From: JAUIAI01 sp050633665
Lineage (GTDB): Bacteria; Pseudomonadota; Gammaproteobacteria; Burkholderiales; Burkholderiaceae_E
DNA: 64,000 nt
NCBI GenBank assembly: GCA_050633665.1
Contig: JBOEGY010000007.1
Coordinates: 558,001-622,000 of the forward strand
Direction: 5' to 3'
Under the pieces are notes generated by a model. The model made no database searches and was not told where the DNA came from. It worked only from the letters and a program-made list of their open reading frames with translations. The position numbers were made by a program, and so were the translations under genes. Positions 40,607 to 50,490 of this stretch are shown piece by piece. The first letter of the stretch is position 1; the number at the start of each line of letters is the position of its first letter.

Positions 40607-40862
40607 CGGATATCCAGTGCAGAGTTTCGGCCACGGAAACCACGCCATCAAGACGCGATTGCATTGCTACTGCTGATGGTCAGCGCCTGTTCCCGACAAC
40701 ACCGGTCCGCCCCGACAGACGGCCGATAAGACAACACCGGCGTCAATGCCCTGGCGGCTGTCAACAACGCCTCCCCCACGTGGCTCGCTGCCAACCGTGA
40801 CTTGCCAATTACGCGCTGGCCGTTCATGCTGGCGGCCAATTAATTAACCCGGTGATTCCTGC

Positions 40863-42575
40863 ATGAAGTTCTCCCAACCGGCCAAAGATGACCATGGCCA
40901 GCTTTATCTCAACGTCGAATTGCGCGGCCATGACCTGCTCCATGAGCCGCTGCTGAATAAAGGGTCGGCGTTTACCGCAGACGAACGAAAAACCTTTGGC
41001 CTGGAAGGCTTTATGCCAACAGCCTCGGTCAGTATGGCCGTCCAGGTTCGCCGAGTCCTGGACCAGCTGAATGCCAGTGAAAATCCGTTCCAGAAGTACA
41101 TCACGCTGTCCAATCTGCAAGACCGCAACGAACACTTGTATTACCGGGTTCTGCTCGACCACCTCGAAGAAATGATGCCGATTGTCTATACGCCGACGGT
41201 TGGCGAAGCCACCCAGAAGTTCAGTCGGATTTTTCGGCGTGGTCGGGGCATCTGGATCACGCCCGAGCATCGCGGCAACATGAAACAGATGCTGGGGGCG
41301 ATCAGCAAGCGGCGCAAGATAGCCCTGATGGTCGTCACCGATGGCGAATCCATTCTGGGCATTGGCGACCAGGGTGCCGGTGGCATGGGCATCTCAATTG
41401 GCAAGCTGGCGCTTTATTGCGCGGGCGCGGGCATTCATCCGGCCACCACTTTGCCGGTTTGCCTGGATGTCGGCACCAACAACCAGGCTTTATTGGAAGA
41501 CGAATTTTATCTGGGCTGGCCTCATGCGCGACTGGTTGGCAGCGAATACGACGAACTGGTGGCGGAGTTTGTTGAAGCGGTCAAGGAAACCATGCCGGGA
41601 GCGTTAGTCCAGTGGGAAGATTTTCGCAAAGACAACGCCTTGAAAATCATGGAGACCTACCGGAATGTTGTCCCCTCATTCAATGACGACATCCAGGGCA
41701 CCGGCGCGGTCGCACTAGCCGGCGTGTTGTCGGCACTCCGAATCACCGGCCAGTCACTGGCGGATCAACGCATTGTGATTCACGGTGCCGGTGCCGCCGG
41801 GCTTGGCATCGCCCGTCAGTTACGTGCCGCGCTGCGCGAATCGGGTCTGTCGGAGGCGGCTGTGCTGCGCGCCTGTTGCGTTCTGGACAGTCGCGGACTG
41901 CTTATCGAAGGGCGTGATATTCGCGACGCCTACAAGAAGGAGCTGGCCTGGACGGCCGAAACCGCTCAGGAATTTGATCTGGTGGTAGACGGAGACCTTG
42001 ATCTGGCGACTGTCGTCAGCCGCTACCGCCCCACCGTGATGATCGGCTCATCCGGGCAGGCTGGTGCGTTTACCGAAGCCATTGTTCGCGACATGGCGAC
42101 TCACACGGCCCGTCCGATCATCCTGCCGTTTTCGAATCCGTCTGTGCTCACCGAGGCCAGACCGGCGAGTCTGTATCAATGGACCGACGGCCGCTGTCTG
42201 GTGGCAACCGGCAGCCCGTTTCCTGACGTGACAGTCGGCGGCAGAACGTTTCGAATCGGCCAGGGCAACAACGTGTTTGTTTTTCCGGGCCTGGGGATGG
42301 CCGCGGTCATTTCTGGCATTGCCCGAATCACCGACCCAATGATCAGCGCGGCGGCCGCCGCGCTGGCCGGCCAGGTTACCCAGGACGAACTCGACCAGGG
42401 GTTGCTTTACCCGACGGTTTCGCGCCTTCGCCAGGTATCGGCCACAATCGCGCAAGCGGTGATCCGGCAGGCTATCGCGGAGGACGCCTGTCCGCCGATG
42501 GATGATGAAGCAATTGCAGCGAAACTGGCCGAGGCTGTCTGGGAACCGGCGTATGTTGAGTACCGCCCTGTCTGA
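40863..42575 (+). CDS. maeA: NAD-type malic enzyme
   Basis: A 570-residue large-type malic enzyme converting malate to pyruvate and CO2. MPIVYTPTVGEATQKFS, VVTDGESILGIGDQGAGGMGISIGKL, SFNDDIQGTGAVALAG and the Rossmann motif IHGAGAAGLGIA are all intact; the length matches MaeA/SfcA rather than the two-domain MaeB. It ends at a bidirectional-looking hairpin shared with acnB. Confidence 0.95.
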   Translation: MKFSQPAKDDHGQLYLNVELRGHDLLHEPLLNKGSAFTADERKTFGLEGFMPTASVSMAVQVRRVLDQLNASENPFQKYITLSNLQDRNEHLYYRVLLDHLEEMMPIVYTPTVGEATQKFSRIFRRGRGIWITPEHRGNMKQMLGAISKRRKIALMVVTDGESILGIGDQGAGGMGISIGKLALYCAGAGIHPATTLPVCLDVGTNNQALLEDEFYLGWPHARLVGSEYDELVAEFVEAVKETMPGALVQWEDFRKDNALKIMETYRNVVPSFNDDIQGTGAVALAGVLSALRITGQSLADQRIVIHGAGAAGLGIARQLRAALRESGLSEAAVLRACCVLDSRGLLIEGRDIRDAYKKELAWTAETAQEFDLVVDGDLDLATVVSRYRPTVMIGSSGQAGAFTEAIVRDMATHTARPIILPFSNPSVLTEARPASLYQWTDGRCLVATGSPFPDVTVGGRTFRIGQGNNVFVFPGLGMAAVISGIARITDPMISAAAAALAGQVTQDELDQGLLYPTVSRLRQVSATIAQAVIRQAIAEDACPPMDDEAIAAKLAEAVWEPAYVEYRPV

Positions 42576-42579
42576 TCAC

Positions 42580-42615
42580 AAAAAAACCCCCGCCAACCCG
42601 AAAGTCGGCGGGGGT
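42580..42615 (-). terminator. Terminator between maeA and acnB
   Basis: ACCCCCGCC (42586-42594) pairs with GGCGGGGGT (42607-42615). A run of seven A (42580-42586) on the left gives a U-run on the minus strand, so it is best as the acnB terminator; on the plus strand it gives a stem but only TCTC after it. Confidence 0.88.
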
Positions 42616-42641
42616 CTCAGCCATCAGGCTTAATCACTGAA

Positions 42642-45227
42642 TTAGTCGTTGATGACTTCAAGCATCATGACTTTCGCCTTCTTGGCCGATTCAGTGAAGT
42701 CGGGCATTTTGTCGAAGTTCAGGTACTTGTAAATCTCCGGTGCCGACGAATCGATCTTTTTCGCGTAGGCCATGTACTCCTCAACGGTTGGCAGCTTGCC
42801 CAAAATCGCGGCCACCGCTGCCAACTCGGCTGAAGATAGATAGACATCAGCGCCCTGCCCCAATCGGTTCGGGAAGTTTCGGGTCGATGTCGAGACGACC
42901 GTTGAATTGGCCAGCACACGCGCCTGGTTACCCATACAGAGAGAGCAACCAGGCATCTCGGTACGGGCGCCGGCAGCCGCATACTTGTTATAGAAACCTT
43001 CTTCCATCAACTGGTGCTCATCCATCTTGGTCGGCGGTGCAATCCACAGACGGCTCGGAATGGTTTCACCCGCGGCTTCTAGCAACATACCCGCAGCGCG
43101 GAAGTGTCCAATGTTGGTCATGCAAGAACCGATAAACACTTCATCAATCTTGGTGCCAGCCACCTCTGACAATGGCTTGACATCATCAGGGTCATTCGGG
43201 CAAGCAAGCAGCGGCTCGGCAATAGCAGACATATCGATTTCGATAACTTCCGCGTATTCGGCGTCTTTGTCGGCCCGCATCAGGACAGGGTTTTCGAGCC
43301 AGGCTTCCATGGCGCGCGCACGACGCTCCAGCGTACGCTGATCTTCGTAGCCGTTATCAATCATCCAGCGCAACATCACGATGTTAGAGCGCAAATACTC
43401 GGCGACTGACTCTTCCGACAAGTCGATCGTACAGCCACCGGCAGAACGCTCAGCCGTTGCGTCGGACAACTCAAACGCCTGCTCAACAGTCAGATCAGGC
43501 AAACCCTGAATTTCGATAATGCGACCGTTATAGACGTTCTTTTTGCCTTTCTTCTCGATAGTCAGCAAGCCACGTTTGAGCGCCTCGTAGGGAATCGCAT
43601 TGACCATGTCGCGAAGGGTTATTCCGGGTTGCATCTTGCCCGTGAAACGCACCAGAACCGACTCAGGCATATCAAGCGGCATCACGCCCAGTGCGGCGCC
43701 AAACGCGACCAGTCCTGACCCGGCCGGGAATGAAATACCCAGCGGGAAGCGGGTGTGGGAATCGCCACCGGTGCCGACCTGGTCAGGCAGCAACATCCGG
43801 TTCAGCCAGCTGTGAATAATGCCGTCGCCCGGACGCAGGGATACGCCGCCGCGATTCTTGATGAAGTCCGGCAAGGTGTGCTGGGTTTCAATATCGACCG
43901 GCTTCGGATAAGCCGCTGTGTGGCAAAACGACTGCATGACCAGGTCAGCGTTAAAACCCAGACAGGCCAGCTCTTTCAGTTCGTCACGGGTCATCGGGCC
44001 GGTTGTATCCTGGCTACCAACGGTGCCCATCCGGGGCTCGCAATACGTCCCGGGGCGAATCCCGTCCGTACCGCACGCCTTGCCAACAATTTTCTGTGCG
44101 AGGGTATAGCCGGCCTTGCTGTCCGAGGCGCCTTCCGGCTGACGGAAGACGTCACTGACGGGCAGGCCTAGTGATTCGCGGGCCTTGGCGGTCAGGGTTC
44201 GGCCAATGATGAGCGGAATACGGCCGCCGGCGTGCACTTCGTCATACAAGACGTCAGTTTTGAGTTTGAATTCGCTCAGGACTTTGCCAGCGGTATCTTC
44301 AATCTTGCCTTCGAACGGCTTGAGCACGATCTCATCGCCCATATGCAGTGAATCGACCGGACACTCGATCGGCAATGCACCGGAGTCCTCCAGGGTATTG
44401 AAGAAAATCGGAGCGATCTTGCTGCCGATCACGAAACCGCCCTGCTTCTTGTTGGGAACGTGCGGGATCTCATCACCGATCGCCCACAGCACCGAGTTGG
44501 TCGCGCTTTTGCGGGATGAACCGGTGCCGACCACGTCACCAATATAAACAATCGGATTGCCTTTGGACTTGAGCTCTTCGATCTGCTTCACACCGTTGGT
44601 GATGCCATCGCGCGGGTTTTTGAGCATCGCCAGATAGTGCAGCGGAATATCCGGACGCGACCAGGCGTCCTGAGCCGGCGATAAATCGTCTGTATTGGTT
44701 TCGCCGGTGACCTTGAAAACAGTCAGCTTGATCGAATCAGCAAGCTTTTTGCGACCGGTAAACCACTCAGCATCAGCCCAAGACTGCAACACTGCTTTAG
44801 CGGCGGCATTGCCGGCGTTGGCCTTTTCTTCGACATCATGAAACGCATCAAAAACCAGCAACGTCCCTTTGAGTTCTTCGGCGGCGGTTTCGGCCAGCGC
44901 AGGATTGTCCAGCAACTCAACCAATGTCGCGACGTTGTAACCACCAAGCATGGTGCCGAGAATCTGCACGGCTTTCTCAGCGGTAATCAGCGGGCTGGCA
45001 GCCTTGCCATGCGCCACATCAGCCAGAAACGCAGCCTTGACATAGGCGGCCTGGTCGACGCCCGGCGGCACGCATTCGGTCAGCATGTTCATCAGGGCTT
45101 CTTCTTCTCCAGCCGGCGGCGACTTGAGCAGAGCAATCAAGCCCTCGACCTGTTCGGCCGTTAGCGGCAGCGGTGGAATGCCATCTTTGGCACGTTCGGC
45201 AACATGTTCTCGGTATTCTTTGAGCAT
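42642..45227 (-). CDS. acnB: Aconitate hydratase B
   Basis: An 861-residue AcnB of the TCA cycle. The N-terminal HEAT-like domain opens LKEYREHVAERAKDGIPPLPL; the middle shows IVYIGDVVGTGSSRKSATNS and the C-terminal part FIGSCMTNIGHFRAAG and PGCSLCMGNQARV, which hold the [4Fe-4S] cysteines. Length is typical. It is divergent from a LysR-type gene, with 216 bp between. In many bacteria AcnB is also an iron-responsive RNA-binding protein. Confidence 0.96.
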   Translation of the reverse strand: MLKEYREHVAERAKDGIPPLPLTAEQVEGLIALLKSPPAGEEEALMNMLTECVPPGVDQAAYVKAAFLADVAHGKAASPLITAEKAVQILGTMLGGYNVATLVELLDNPALAETAAEELKGTLLVFDAFHDVEEKANAGNAAAKAVLQSWADAEWFTGRKKLADSIKLTVFKVTGETNTDDLSPAQDAWSRPDIPLHYLAMLKNPRDGITNGVKQIEELKSKGNPIVYIGDVVGTGSSRKSATNSVLWAIGDEIPHVPNKKQGGFVIGSKIAPIFFNTLEDSGALPIECPVDSLHMGDEIVLKPFEGKIEDTAGKVLSEFKLKTDVLYDEVHAGGRIPLIIGRTLTAKARESLGLPVSDVFRQPEGASDSKAGYTLAQKIVGKACGTDGIRPGTYCEPRMGTVGSQDTTGPMTRDELKELACLGFNADLVMQSFCHTAAYPKPVDIETQHTLPDFIKNRGGVSLRPGDGIIHSWLNRMLLPDQVGTGGDSHTRFPLGISFPAGSGLVAFGAALGVMPLDMPESVLVRFTGKMQPGITLRDMVNAIPYEALKRGLLTIEKKGKKNVYNGRIIEIQGLPDLTVEQAFELSDATAERSAGGCTIDLSEESVAEYLRSNIVMLRWMIDNGYEDQRTLERRARAMEAWLENPVLMRADKDAEYAEVIEIDMSAIAEPLLACPNDPDDVKPLSEVAGTKIDEVFIGSCMTNIGHFRAAGMLLEAAGETIPSRLWIAPPTKMDEHQLMEEGFYNKYAAAGARTEMPGCSLCMGNQARVLANSTVVSTSTRNFPNRLGQGADVYLSSAELAAVAAILGKLPTVEEYMAYAKKIDSSAPEIYKYLNFDKMPDFTESAKKAKVMMLEVIND

Positions 45228-45361
45228 GGGGAGACCTCGTCGGGCGGATGAACCGCCTGGTTATTAGGGGAAAACCTTAGAGAAAAAACTACGGGATAAG
45301 ACTCACGGGGGACCTGATCAGTCAGCAGATCCGATCTATGGAAACTAACAAATCCATTGAA

Positions 45362-45411
45362 ATGCGTAAAATGGTATTTTTGCATGATTCGTATGTGTTT
45401 TATGCATAAAT
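45362..45411. promoter_or_regulatory. Repeat-rich regulatory region between acnB and the LysR gene
   Basis: AATGCGTAAAAT (45361) and TATGCATAAATA (45401) are near-direct repeats about 40 bp apart, with TTTTTGCATG between, so ATGC/GCAT half sites recur. The AT-rich segment lies 30-80 bp before the LysR start. It may hold that regulator's binding sites and the promoters; no single clean T-N11-A box stands out. Confidence 0.4.
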
Positions 45412-45443
45412 AGCCAGTCAAGCAGATTCAGGCAGATGATCGG

Positions 45444-46379
45444 ATGGATTTAGAGTTAATGCGCTCGTTTCTCGCGGTCGCGGAAGACGGCGCGATTACG
45501 GAAGCGGCCGACCGGATCGGCTTGTCTCAGCCGGCGCTATCGCGGCGGCTGCAACAACTGGAAGCGCATTTCGGTGCGCCGCTGTTTGTCCGCTCACGCA
45601 AAGGAGTGGAGCTGACCGAAGTGGGTCGCCTGGTCCAGACCGAGGCTGCTGTGTTGATCAGCCGCTACAACGGTCTGCAAGACCGGGTTCGGGCCCATTT
45701 GAATCTGGACGCCGGCATTGTTCGCATCGGCGGTGGCGCCACCGCTGTGTCGTTTGTCTTGCCTGACGCGATTGCCTCGTTTCAGCTCGAGTACCCGGAC
45801 ATTCGCTTTCAGCTGAAAGAAGCAGGCAGCCGGGAAGTGGCGCTCAATGTGGCCAGCGGACAGCTGGAACTTGGCGTGGTCACCCTGCCCGTCGAAGACC
45901 GCGAACTCCATGTCAATCAGCTGATGACGGACCGGGTTGTGCTGGTTGCCCGACGTGATCATCCGCTGACCCGCCGCCGGCGCATCACCGAGCTGACCGA
46001 CGACCTTGGTGGACAAGCCTATGTCGGTTTTGAGGCAGGCAGTGCGATCCGGCTGATTATTGACGGCGCGCTACGCAACGCCGGCGTGCAAATGAACGTG
46101 GTGATGGAGTTGCGATCCATTCCGGCCATCTTACGCATGGTCGCGACGACCGGCTATCTTGCTTTTGTCAGCCGCGCAAGCCTGGCAGGCCAATCCGAAA
46201 TTCGCGAGATTCCGGTTGCCGGACTGACGATTGAACGGGAGCTCGGTATCGTCAGCCGAACCGATATTCCATTGTCACCGGCAGCTGCGGCATTCTCCGC
46301 CCGGCTGCAGGCCAGCGTCTCAAAAATTAGCAGGGGATCCGGCTTGGATTACCCTACTGAAGAATCAACAGACACTTAA
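45444..46379 (+). CDS. LysR-family transcriptional regulator
   Basis: A 311-residue LysR-type regulator: helix-turn-helix at residues 2-60 (AITEAADRIGLSQPALSRRLQQLE) and a periplasmic-binding-like effector domain. It is divergent from acnB and ends 11 bp before an enoyl-CoA hydratase gene, so it may control either. Effector unknown. Confidence 0.92.
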   Translation: MDLELMRSFLAVAEDGAITEAADRIGLSQPALSRRLQQLEAHFGAPLFVRSRKGVELTEVGRLVQTEAAVLISRYNGLQDRVRAHLNLDAGIVRIGGGATAVSFVLPDAIASFQLEYPDIRFQLKEAGSREVALNVASGQLELGVVTLPVEDRELHVNQLMTDRVVLVARRDHPLTRRRRITELTDDLGGQAYVGFEAGSAIRLIIDGALRNAGVQMNVVMELRSIPAILRMVATTGYLAFVSRASLAGQSEIREIPVAGLTIERELGIVSRTDIPLSPAAAAFSARLQASVSKISRGSGLDYPTEESTDT

Positions 46380-46390
46380 AGGAGACAATC

Positions 46391-47188
46391 GTGAGCCAGG
46401 ATATTATTGAAACCATTAAAGACGGCGTCGCAACATTAACAATGAACCGGCCGGAAGCTCGCAATGCGCTGTCCACCGATATGTTTCACGGCCTGGCAAC
46501 GGCCTTGCCACGATTGGCTTTGGACAAAACAGTTCGTTGTGTGGTCCTGACGGGCGCCGGTAGTGCTTTTTGCTCAGGCGGCGACGTCAAGAATTTCGCC
46601 CGCAACGCTGACAGCGGCGCCCCAAGCGACTTCGATCATCGGGTAAACGACTTACGCATGCGTATGGAGGTCACCCGACTGCTGCATGAAATGGCCAAAC
46701 CGACGCTCGCCGTTTTGCCCGGCCCGGCAGCCGGCGCTGGTCTTTCTCTCGCACTGGCCTGCGACTTGCGGATCGCTGCCAGCACCGCAAAAATGACGAC
46801 TGCTTTTGCCAATGTTGGTTTGTCCGGAGACTTCGGCTCCAGCTATTTTCTAACCCAGATGGTTGGCGCAGGCAGAGCCCGCGAACTAATGTTTACCGCC
46901 CGCATCCTGATGCCGGACGAAGCCCTGGCCCTCGGTTTGCTCAACCGGGTCGTTTCCGCCGAAGAGCTCCCAGCTGCTGCCGCGCAATTTGCAACCGAGT
47001 TGGCTTCACTACCAACCATAGCGGTTGGCTACATGAAGAAAAACATGGTTATCGCACAACGAGGAAACCTGTCCGACACGCTGGACGCTGAAGCGATTCA
47101 CATGCTTCGCACCTTTGAGACCGACGATCACAAAGACGCGGCCAAAGCATTCGTCGAAAAACGCAAACCGACGTTCAAAGGAAGCTGA
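46391..47188 (+). CDS. Enoyl-CoA hydratase/isomerase family protein
   Basis: A 265-residue crotonase. It has a GTG start behind GGAG. NRPEARNALS, the oxyanion-hole segment GAGSAFCSGGDVK near residue 55, and GPAAGAGLSLALACDLRIAA near residue 115 are typical. In hydratases two Glu act on water; the region ANVGLSGDFGSSYFL has Asp rather than the usual Glu, so the exact reaction (hydration, isomerisation or other) is uncertain. Confidence 0.9.
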   Translation: MSQDIIETIKDGVATLTMNRPEARNALSTDMFHGLATALPRLALDKTVRCVVLTGAGSAFCSGGDVKNFARNADSGAPSDFDHRVNDLRMRMEVTRLLHEMAKPTLAVLPGPAAGAGLSLALACDLRIAASTAKMTTAFANVGLSGDFGSSYFLTQMVGAGRARELMFTARILMPDEALALGLLNRVVSAEELPAAAAQFATELASLPTIAVGYMKKNMVIAQRGNLSDTLDAEAIHMLRTFETDDHKDAAKAFVEKRKPTFKGS

Positions 47189-47323
47189 TCCGGGATGTTT
47201 TGGTTTGCCAGGCAGGCTCGTGGGCGTCTTTCCGACACATTCGGGTCGCTCCCGACGCTTGTCTGTCACACTGTCGCTCACCCGACAGGAACACTCTATT
47301 GACCTCGCACGGCGGAGGCTCGC

Positions 47324-48211
47324 TTGACAGCAAACCATAATGAAACGCGCAGCATGGCGTTATTCTGTGACTTCGAAAACGTCGCTCTCGGCGTTGAAGA
47401 AGCTCGCTACGACAAATTTGACATTGCCCTGGTACTCGAACGCCTTCTGCTCAAAGGCAGTATTACGGTCAAGAAAGCCTATTGCGACTGGGAGCGCTAC
47501 AAGGCGTTCAAAAGCCCCATGCACAACGCTTCTTTTGAACTGATCGAAGTGCCTCATCTGCGCCAGTCGGGCAAAAACTCCGCGGATATCCGGATGGTCG
47601 TCGATGCGCTCGATCTCTGTTATACCAAAGCACACGTGGACACCTTTGTGATCATCAGTGGAGATTCAGATTTTTCCCCGTTGGTCAGCAAGCTGCGCGA
47701 GAACAACAAGACAGTGATCGGCGTGGGCGTCAAAAAATCAACCTCTGATCTCTTGATGGCCAACTGCGACGAATTCATTCTTTATGATGACCTTGTCCGT
47801 GAAAGCAAACCCGCCGCGTCCCGCCGCCGCGCCGGCACCAAAAAAATCAAGGAAACCCCTGCCGCGCCCACAGAGCCAGGCAAACCAGCCAAGAAACGAC
47901 GCGCCAGTAAAAAGAGCAAAGCAACCGACGCCGAATCGGGAGAGGAAAGTATCGGCGAACAAAAACTTATGAAAGCACTGGACGATATTGTCCAGACTTT
48001 TGATGCCTTGCTGGCGGAGCGCGGCGACGACGACCCAATCTGGGGATCGATGGTCAAGCAGACACTCAAGCGACGCCAACCGGGTTTCAATGAAGGCTAC
48101 TACGGATTCCGTTCTTTTAACGGCTTACTGGAGGCCGCACAAGCGCACGGCTTAATCACCCTTGAGAAAGACGGGAAATCCGGTGGCTACCGGGTTAGGC
48201 CGGCAATCTAG
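47324..48211 (+). CDS. NYN-LOTUS (OST-HTH) protein, putative RNase/RNA-binding
   Basis: A 295-residue protein with TTG start and GGAGG five bases before it. Residues 10-155 form a NYN (PIN-like) domain with acidic residues in LFCDFENV, SADIRMVVDALD and ISGDSDFSPL, as needed for metal-dependent RNA cleavage. A Lys/Arg-rich linker follows (about 160-205), and residues 235-295 form an OST-HTH/LOTUS winged helix (WGSMVKQTLKRRQPGFNEGYYGFRSFNGLLEAA). Bacterial NYN-LOTUS proteins are little studied; RNA turnover is likely. Confidence 0.87.
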   Translation: MTANHNETRSMALFCDFENVALGVEEARYDKFDIALVLERLLLKGSITVKKAYCDWERYKAFKSPMHNASFELIEVPHLRQSGKNSADIRMVVDALDLCYTKAHVDTFVIISGDSDFSPLVSKLRENNKTVIGVGVKKSTSDLLMANCDEFILYDDLVRESKPAASRRRAGTKKIKETPAAPTEPGKPAKKRRASKKSKATDAESGEESIGEQKLMKALDDIVQTFDALLAERGDDDPIWGSMVKQTLKRRQPGFNEGYYGFRSFNGLLEAAQAHGLITLEKDGKSGGYRVRPAI

Positions 48212-48228
48212 CGCAACGACAGGAGCCC

Positions 48229-48681
48229 TTACTGTTTTCCGCAGTCAGGGCATCGTCCGCGAACCAGAAGTTCGGATTCATCAGCCCGAAAGCCGGCAGG
48301 CATCTTGGGGGCTACGTTGATCTCCCGGTCGGCCAGACAAAAGATTCGCTCGCACTCACGGCAGGCAAAATGCCCATGTTCATGCTCTTCATCATTGAGC
48401 GCATTGAACTGCCAGGCACGAGAATCACTGGAGACCCGGTGCGCCAGTTTATGTTCGACCAACCACTCCAGAACCCGGTACACGGTCACCCGATCAACCT
48501 CGTAATTGGATTTTTCCAGTGTCCGGGACAACTCATCCTGGCTGCTGGCACAGTCGGCAGCAAGCAAAGTCGCCAAAATAAGCTGTCTGGGGCGAGTGAC
48601 CCGATGCCCGTGCTGGCGCAATCGCTGTTCAGCCGCGATCATGGCGTCGGAAAATGCCAGGGGCGCTTTCTCTGTTTTCAT
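48229..48681 (-). CDS. Fur-family metal-responsive regulator
   Basis: A 150-residue Fur-family repressor. The winged helix (residues 15-90) contains QHGHRVTRPRQLILATLL and the YEVDRVTVYRVLEWL recognition region; the dimer domain has HEHGHFACRECE and RCPDCGKQ, two CxxC pairs that bind structural zinc. These features fit Zur or a related subgroup more than canonical Fur, but target metal is uncertain. The ATG at 48681 is chosen; the upstream frame is shadow. It converges on the NYN-LOTUS gene. Confidence 0.86.
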   Translation of the reverse strand: MKTEKAPLAFSDAMIAAEQRLRQHGHRVTRPRQLILATLLAADCASSQDELSRTLEKSNYEVDRVTVYRVLEWLVEHKLAHRVSSDSRAWQFNALNDEEHEHGHFACRECERIFCLADREINVAPKMPAGFRADESELLVRGRCPDCGKQ

Positions 48682-48797
48682 GTCGCCGGATTGATTCCGT
48701 TCAGTGATGCATTTCAGGAAGCAATATTCTACCCTCGTACAAAGCCCGGCGGACACTGTCTGGTCGTTCACCCACGGTCCCGGCGCACTCGCGGCCG

Positions 48798-50360
48798 TTA
48801 TTGGCGCTCCATTGAAGAGAGTCGCTCGCGCAGCACTCGATGCAAAATCTTTCCGGTCGCGTTTCTCGGCATCTCCTGTGCAGAAACGAACGAAAACCCA
48901 GCCGGGCATTTGTAGGCCGCCAGGCGCGAACGACACCATTGACTCAACGCCCTGGCATCATCGCTCACCCCGGCCCGGCTGACCACAAATGCATGCACGG
49001 CTTCGCCCCACTTCGGGTGGGCGACTCCGATGACCGCTACGTCCTGAACATCCGGGTTGTCAGAAAGTATGCGCTCCACTTCCGAGGGATAAACATTCTC
49101 ACCGCCAGAGATGATCATGTTGTTCTTACGATCTACCAGCCAGATATAGCCCTCTTCGTCGCGTCGCGCCATATCACCCACCGAACACCACTGCCCGCGA
49201 AATGCTTCCGCGGTTTTCTCGTCGTTATGCCAATACCCGTCAAAAACATAAGCCGTGCGCGAGTACAGTTCGCCGACCTCACCATCAGGCACTTCATTGC
49301 CGTCGCTGTCGAGCAGTCTTATGGCACCACTGCCAACCCATTCGCGACCGACCGATCCGATTTTTGATAATTGTTGGTCGGGCCGCAAGAGCGTGACCCA
49401 GCCGGCTTCGGTCGAGCCGTAGAGCTCGAATAATCGGCAATTGGGGAAAAGCTTCATCACGCCCAGCTTGGTATCGCGCTGCGCCGGCGCCGAAGAGATC
49501 ATCAACTTGTCGACCCGACTCAGGTCGTATCGCTGTTTCAACTGCTGGTCCAACCCGAGCAACATGACACAATGGGTAGGCACCAGCGAGGTAAACGTAA
49601 CCTGCTGCTGGGTCACCAACCGCAAGAAATGCTCCGGATCAAAACCGGATCGCTCGTCCACAATAATGGTCGCACCCAGATAGATGAATGTGGCGCCGAA
49701 ATACAATGAGTTCGCGTGACAAAGCGGCATCACCAATAGCGCGGTATCGTTTTCGGTAAAACCGATATCCAGGGCAGTCGCCTGGCCTATCAGAGCCGTT
49801 CCAGCGTGACTTCGGATCGCCCCTTTCGGCTGGCCGGTTGTCCCGGAGGTGTACATCAGCGCGGCCATTGATTCCGGATCGACTGCAGGGACCAGCCTGT
49901 TCTTGTCAGCCTGTTCAATAAGGGTTTCGTAGGCAGTCCAGCCCGGCGTGCTGTCTCGATGCAGGCTGATCAGCCGGGTAGCGGGCAACGCCAGTTGAGA
50001 AGCAATCTGGTCAACCGTTGCACAAAAATCCGCGCCGGCAATCACGGCGCGCGCATCGCAATCTTTGAGGATATAAGCCACCTCCGCCGCCTTTAACCGA
50101 AAATTCACCGGCACCGCAACCAGGCCGGCCCGGGCAAGCGCGACGTAGATCTCCAGCCATTCAAGGCAATTATTTGCCAGGATCCCAACCCGGTCACCGC
50201 GCTCAAGCCCACTGGCGAGCAAGCCATTGGCCAGCCCTGAGGCTCGATGGTTCCATTGGGAGAAAGTCAGCGATCGATTCGAACCACGTGCGCCAATTTT
50301 GTTCGGCCGCAGTCGAGCATGGGCGCTGAGGGCATCGGACAACGTCAACAGGTGGGACAT
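48798..50360 (-). CDS. Acyl-CoA synthetase (AMP-forming)
   Basis: A 520-residue ANL-family ligase. The P-loop MYTSGTTGQPKGAI, adenylate motif LYGSTEAGW, hinge VDRKNNMIISGGENVYPSEVE and catalytic Lys in PRNATGKILHRVLR are all present. It activates a carboxylic acid to a CoA thioester via an acyl-AMP. Start at 50360 follows AGAGAA. It is divergent from a ThDP enzyme gene, with operator-like palindromes between, so the two likely belong to one pathway. Confidence 0.92.
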   Translation of the reverse strand: MSHLLTLSDALSAHARLRPNKIGARGSNRSLTFSQWNHRASGLANGLLASGLERGDRVGILANNCLEWLEIYVALARAGLVAVPVNFRLKAAEVAYILKDCDARAVIAGADFCATVDQIASQLALPATRLISLHRDSTPGWTAYETLIEQADKNRLVPAVDPESMAALMYTSGTTGQPKGAIRSHAGTALIGQATALDIGFTENDTALLVMPLCHANSLYFGATFIYLGATIIVDERSGFDPEHFLRLVTQQQVTFTSLVPTHCVMLLGLDQQLKQRYDLSRVDKLMISSAPAQRDTKLGVMKLFPNCRLFELYGSTEAGWVTLLRPDQQLSKIGSVGREWVGSGAIRLLDSDGNEVPDGEVGELYSRTAYVFDGYWHNDEKTAEAFRGQWCSVGDMARRDEEGYIWLVDRKNNMIISGGENVYPSEVERILSDNPDVQDVAVIGVAHPKWGEAVHAFVVSRAGVSDDARALSQWCRSRLAAYKCPAGFSFVSAQEMPRNATGKILHRVLRERLSSMERQ

Positions 50361-50394
50361 AGTGGGTTCTCTTGTCAGGCCGGGTTTTCTCTGA

Positions 50395-50410
50395 ATTCTG
50401 AATTCAGAAT
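50395..50410. promoter_or_regulatory. Perfect palindrome between CoA ligase and ThDP enzyme genes
   Basis: ATTCTGAATTCAGAAT is a perfect 16-bp palindrome 35 bp from the ligase start and 81 bp from the ThDP enzyme start. A second smaller palindrome AACAA-GA-TTGTT lies at 50423-50434. Both are candidate sites for the GntR regulator encoded after the ThDP enzyme. Confidence 0.65.
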
Positions 50411-50490
50411 ACAATTAAAGTCAACAAGATTGTTAATGACCAACAAGCGCCGTCGAACCAGGACGGCAGCCAACCTGAGGAGAGCCACCG

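Noticed and set aside
40655..40729. Short frame resembling a lipoprotein signal (LLLLMVSAC) that stops after about 25 codons
   Set aside because: No ATG/GTG start and no ribosome site; could be a decayed lipoprotein gene or chance. The 211-bp gap holds nothing else that I can support.
45361..45412. A single clean LysR box between acnB and the LysR gene
   Set aside because: ATGC/GCAT half sites recur, but no arrangement meets the T-N11-A palindrome rule as well as the cbbR site does.
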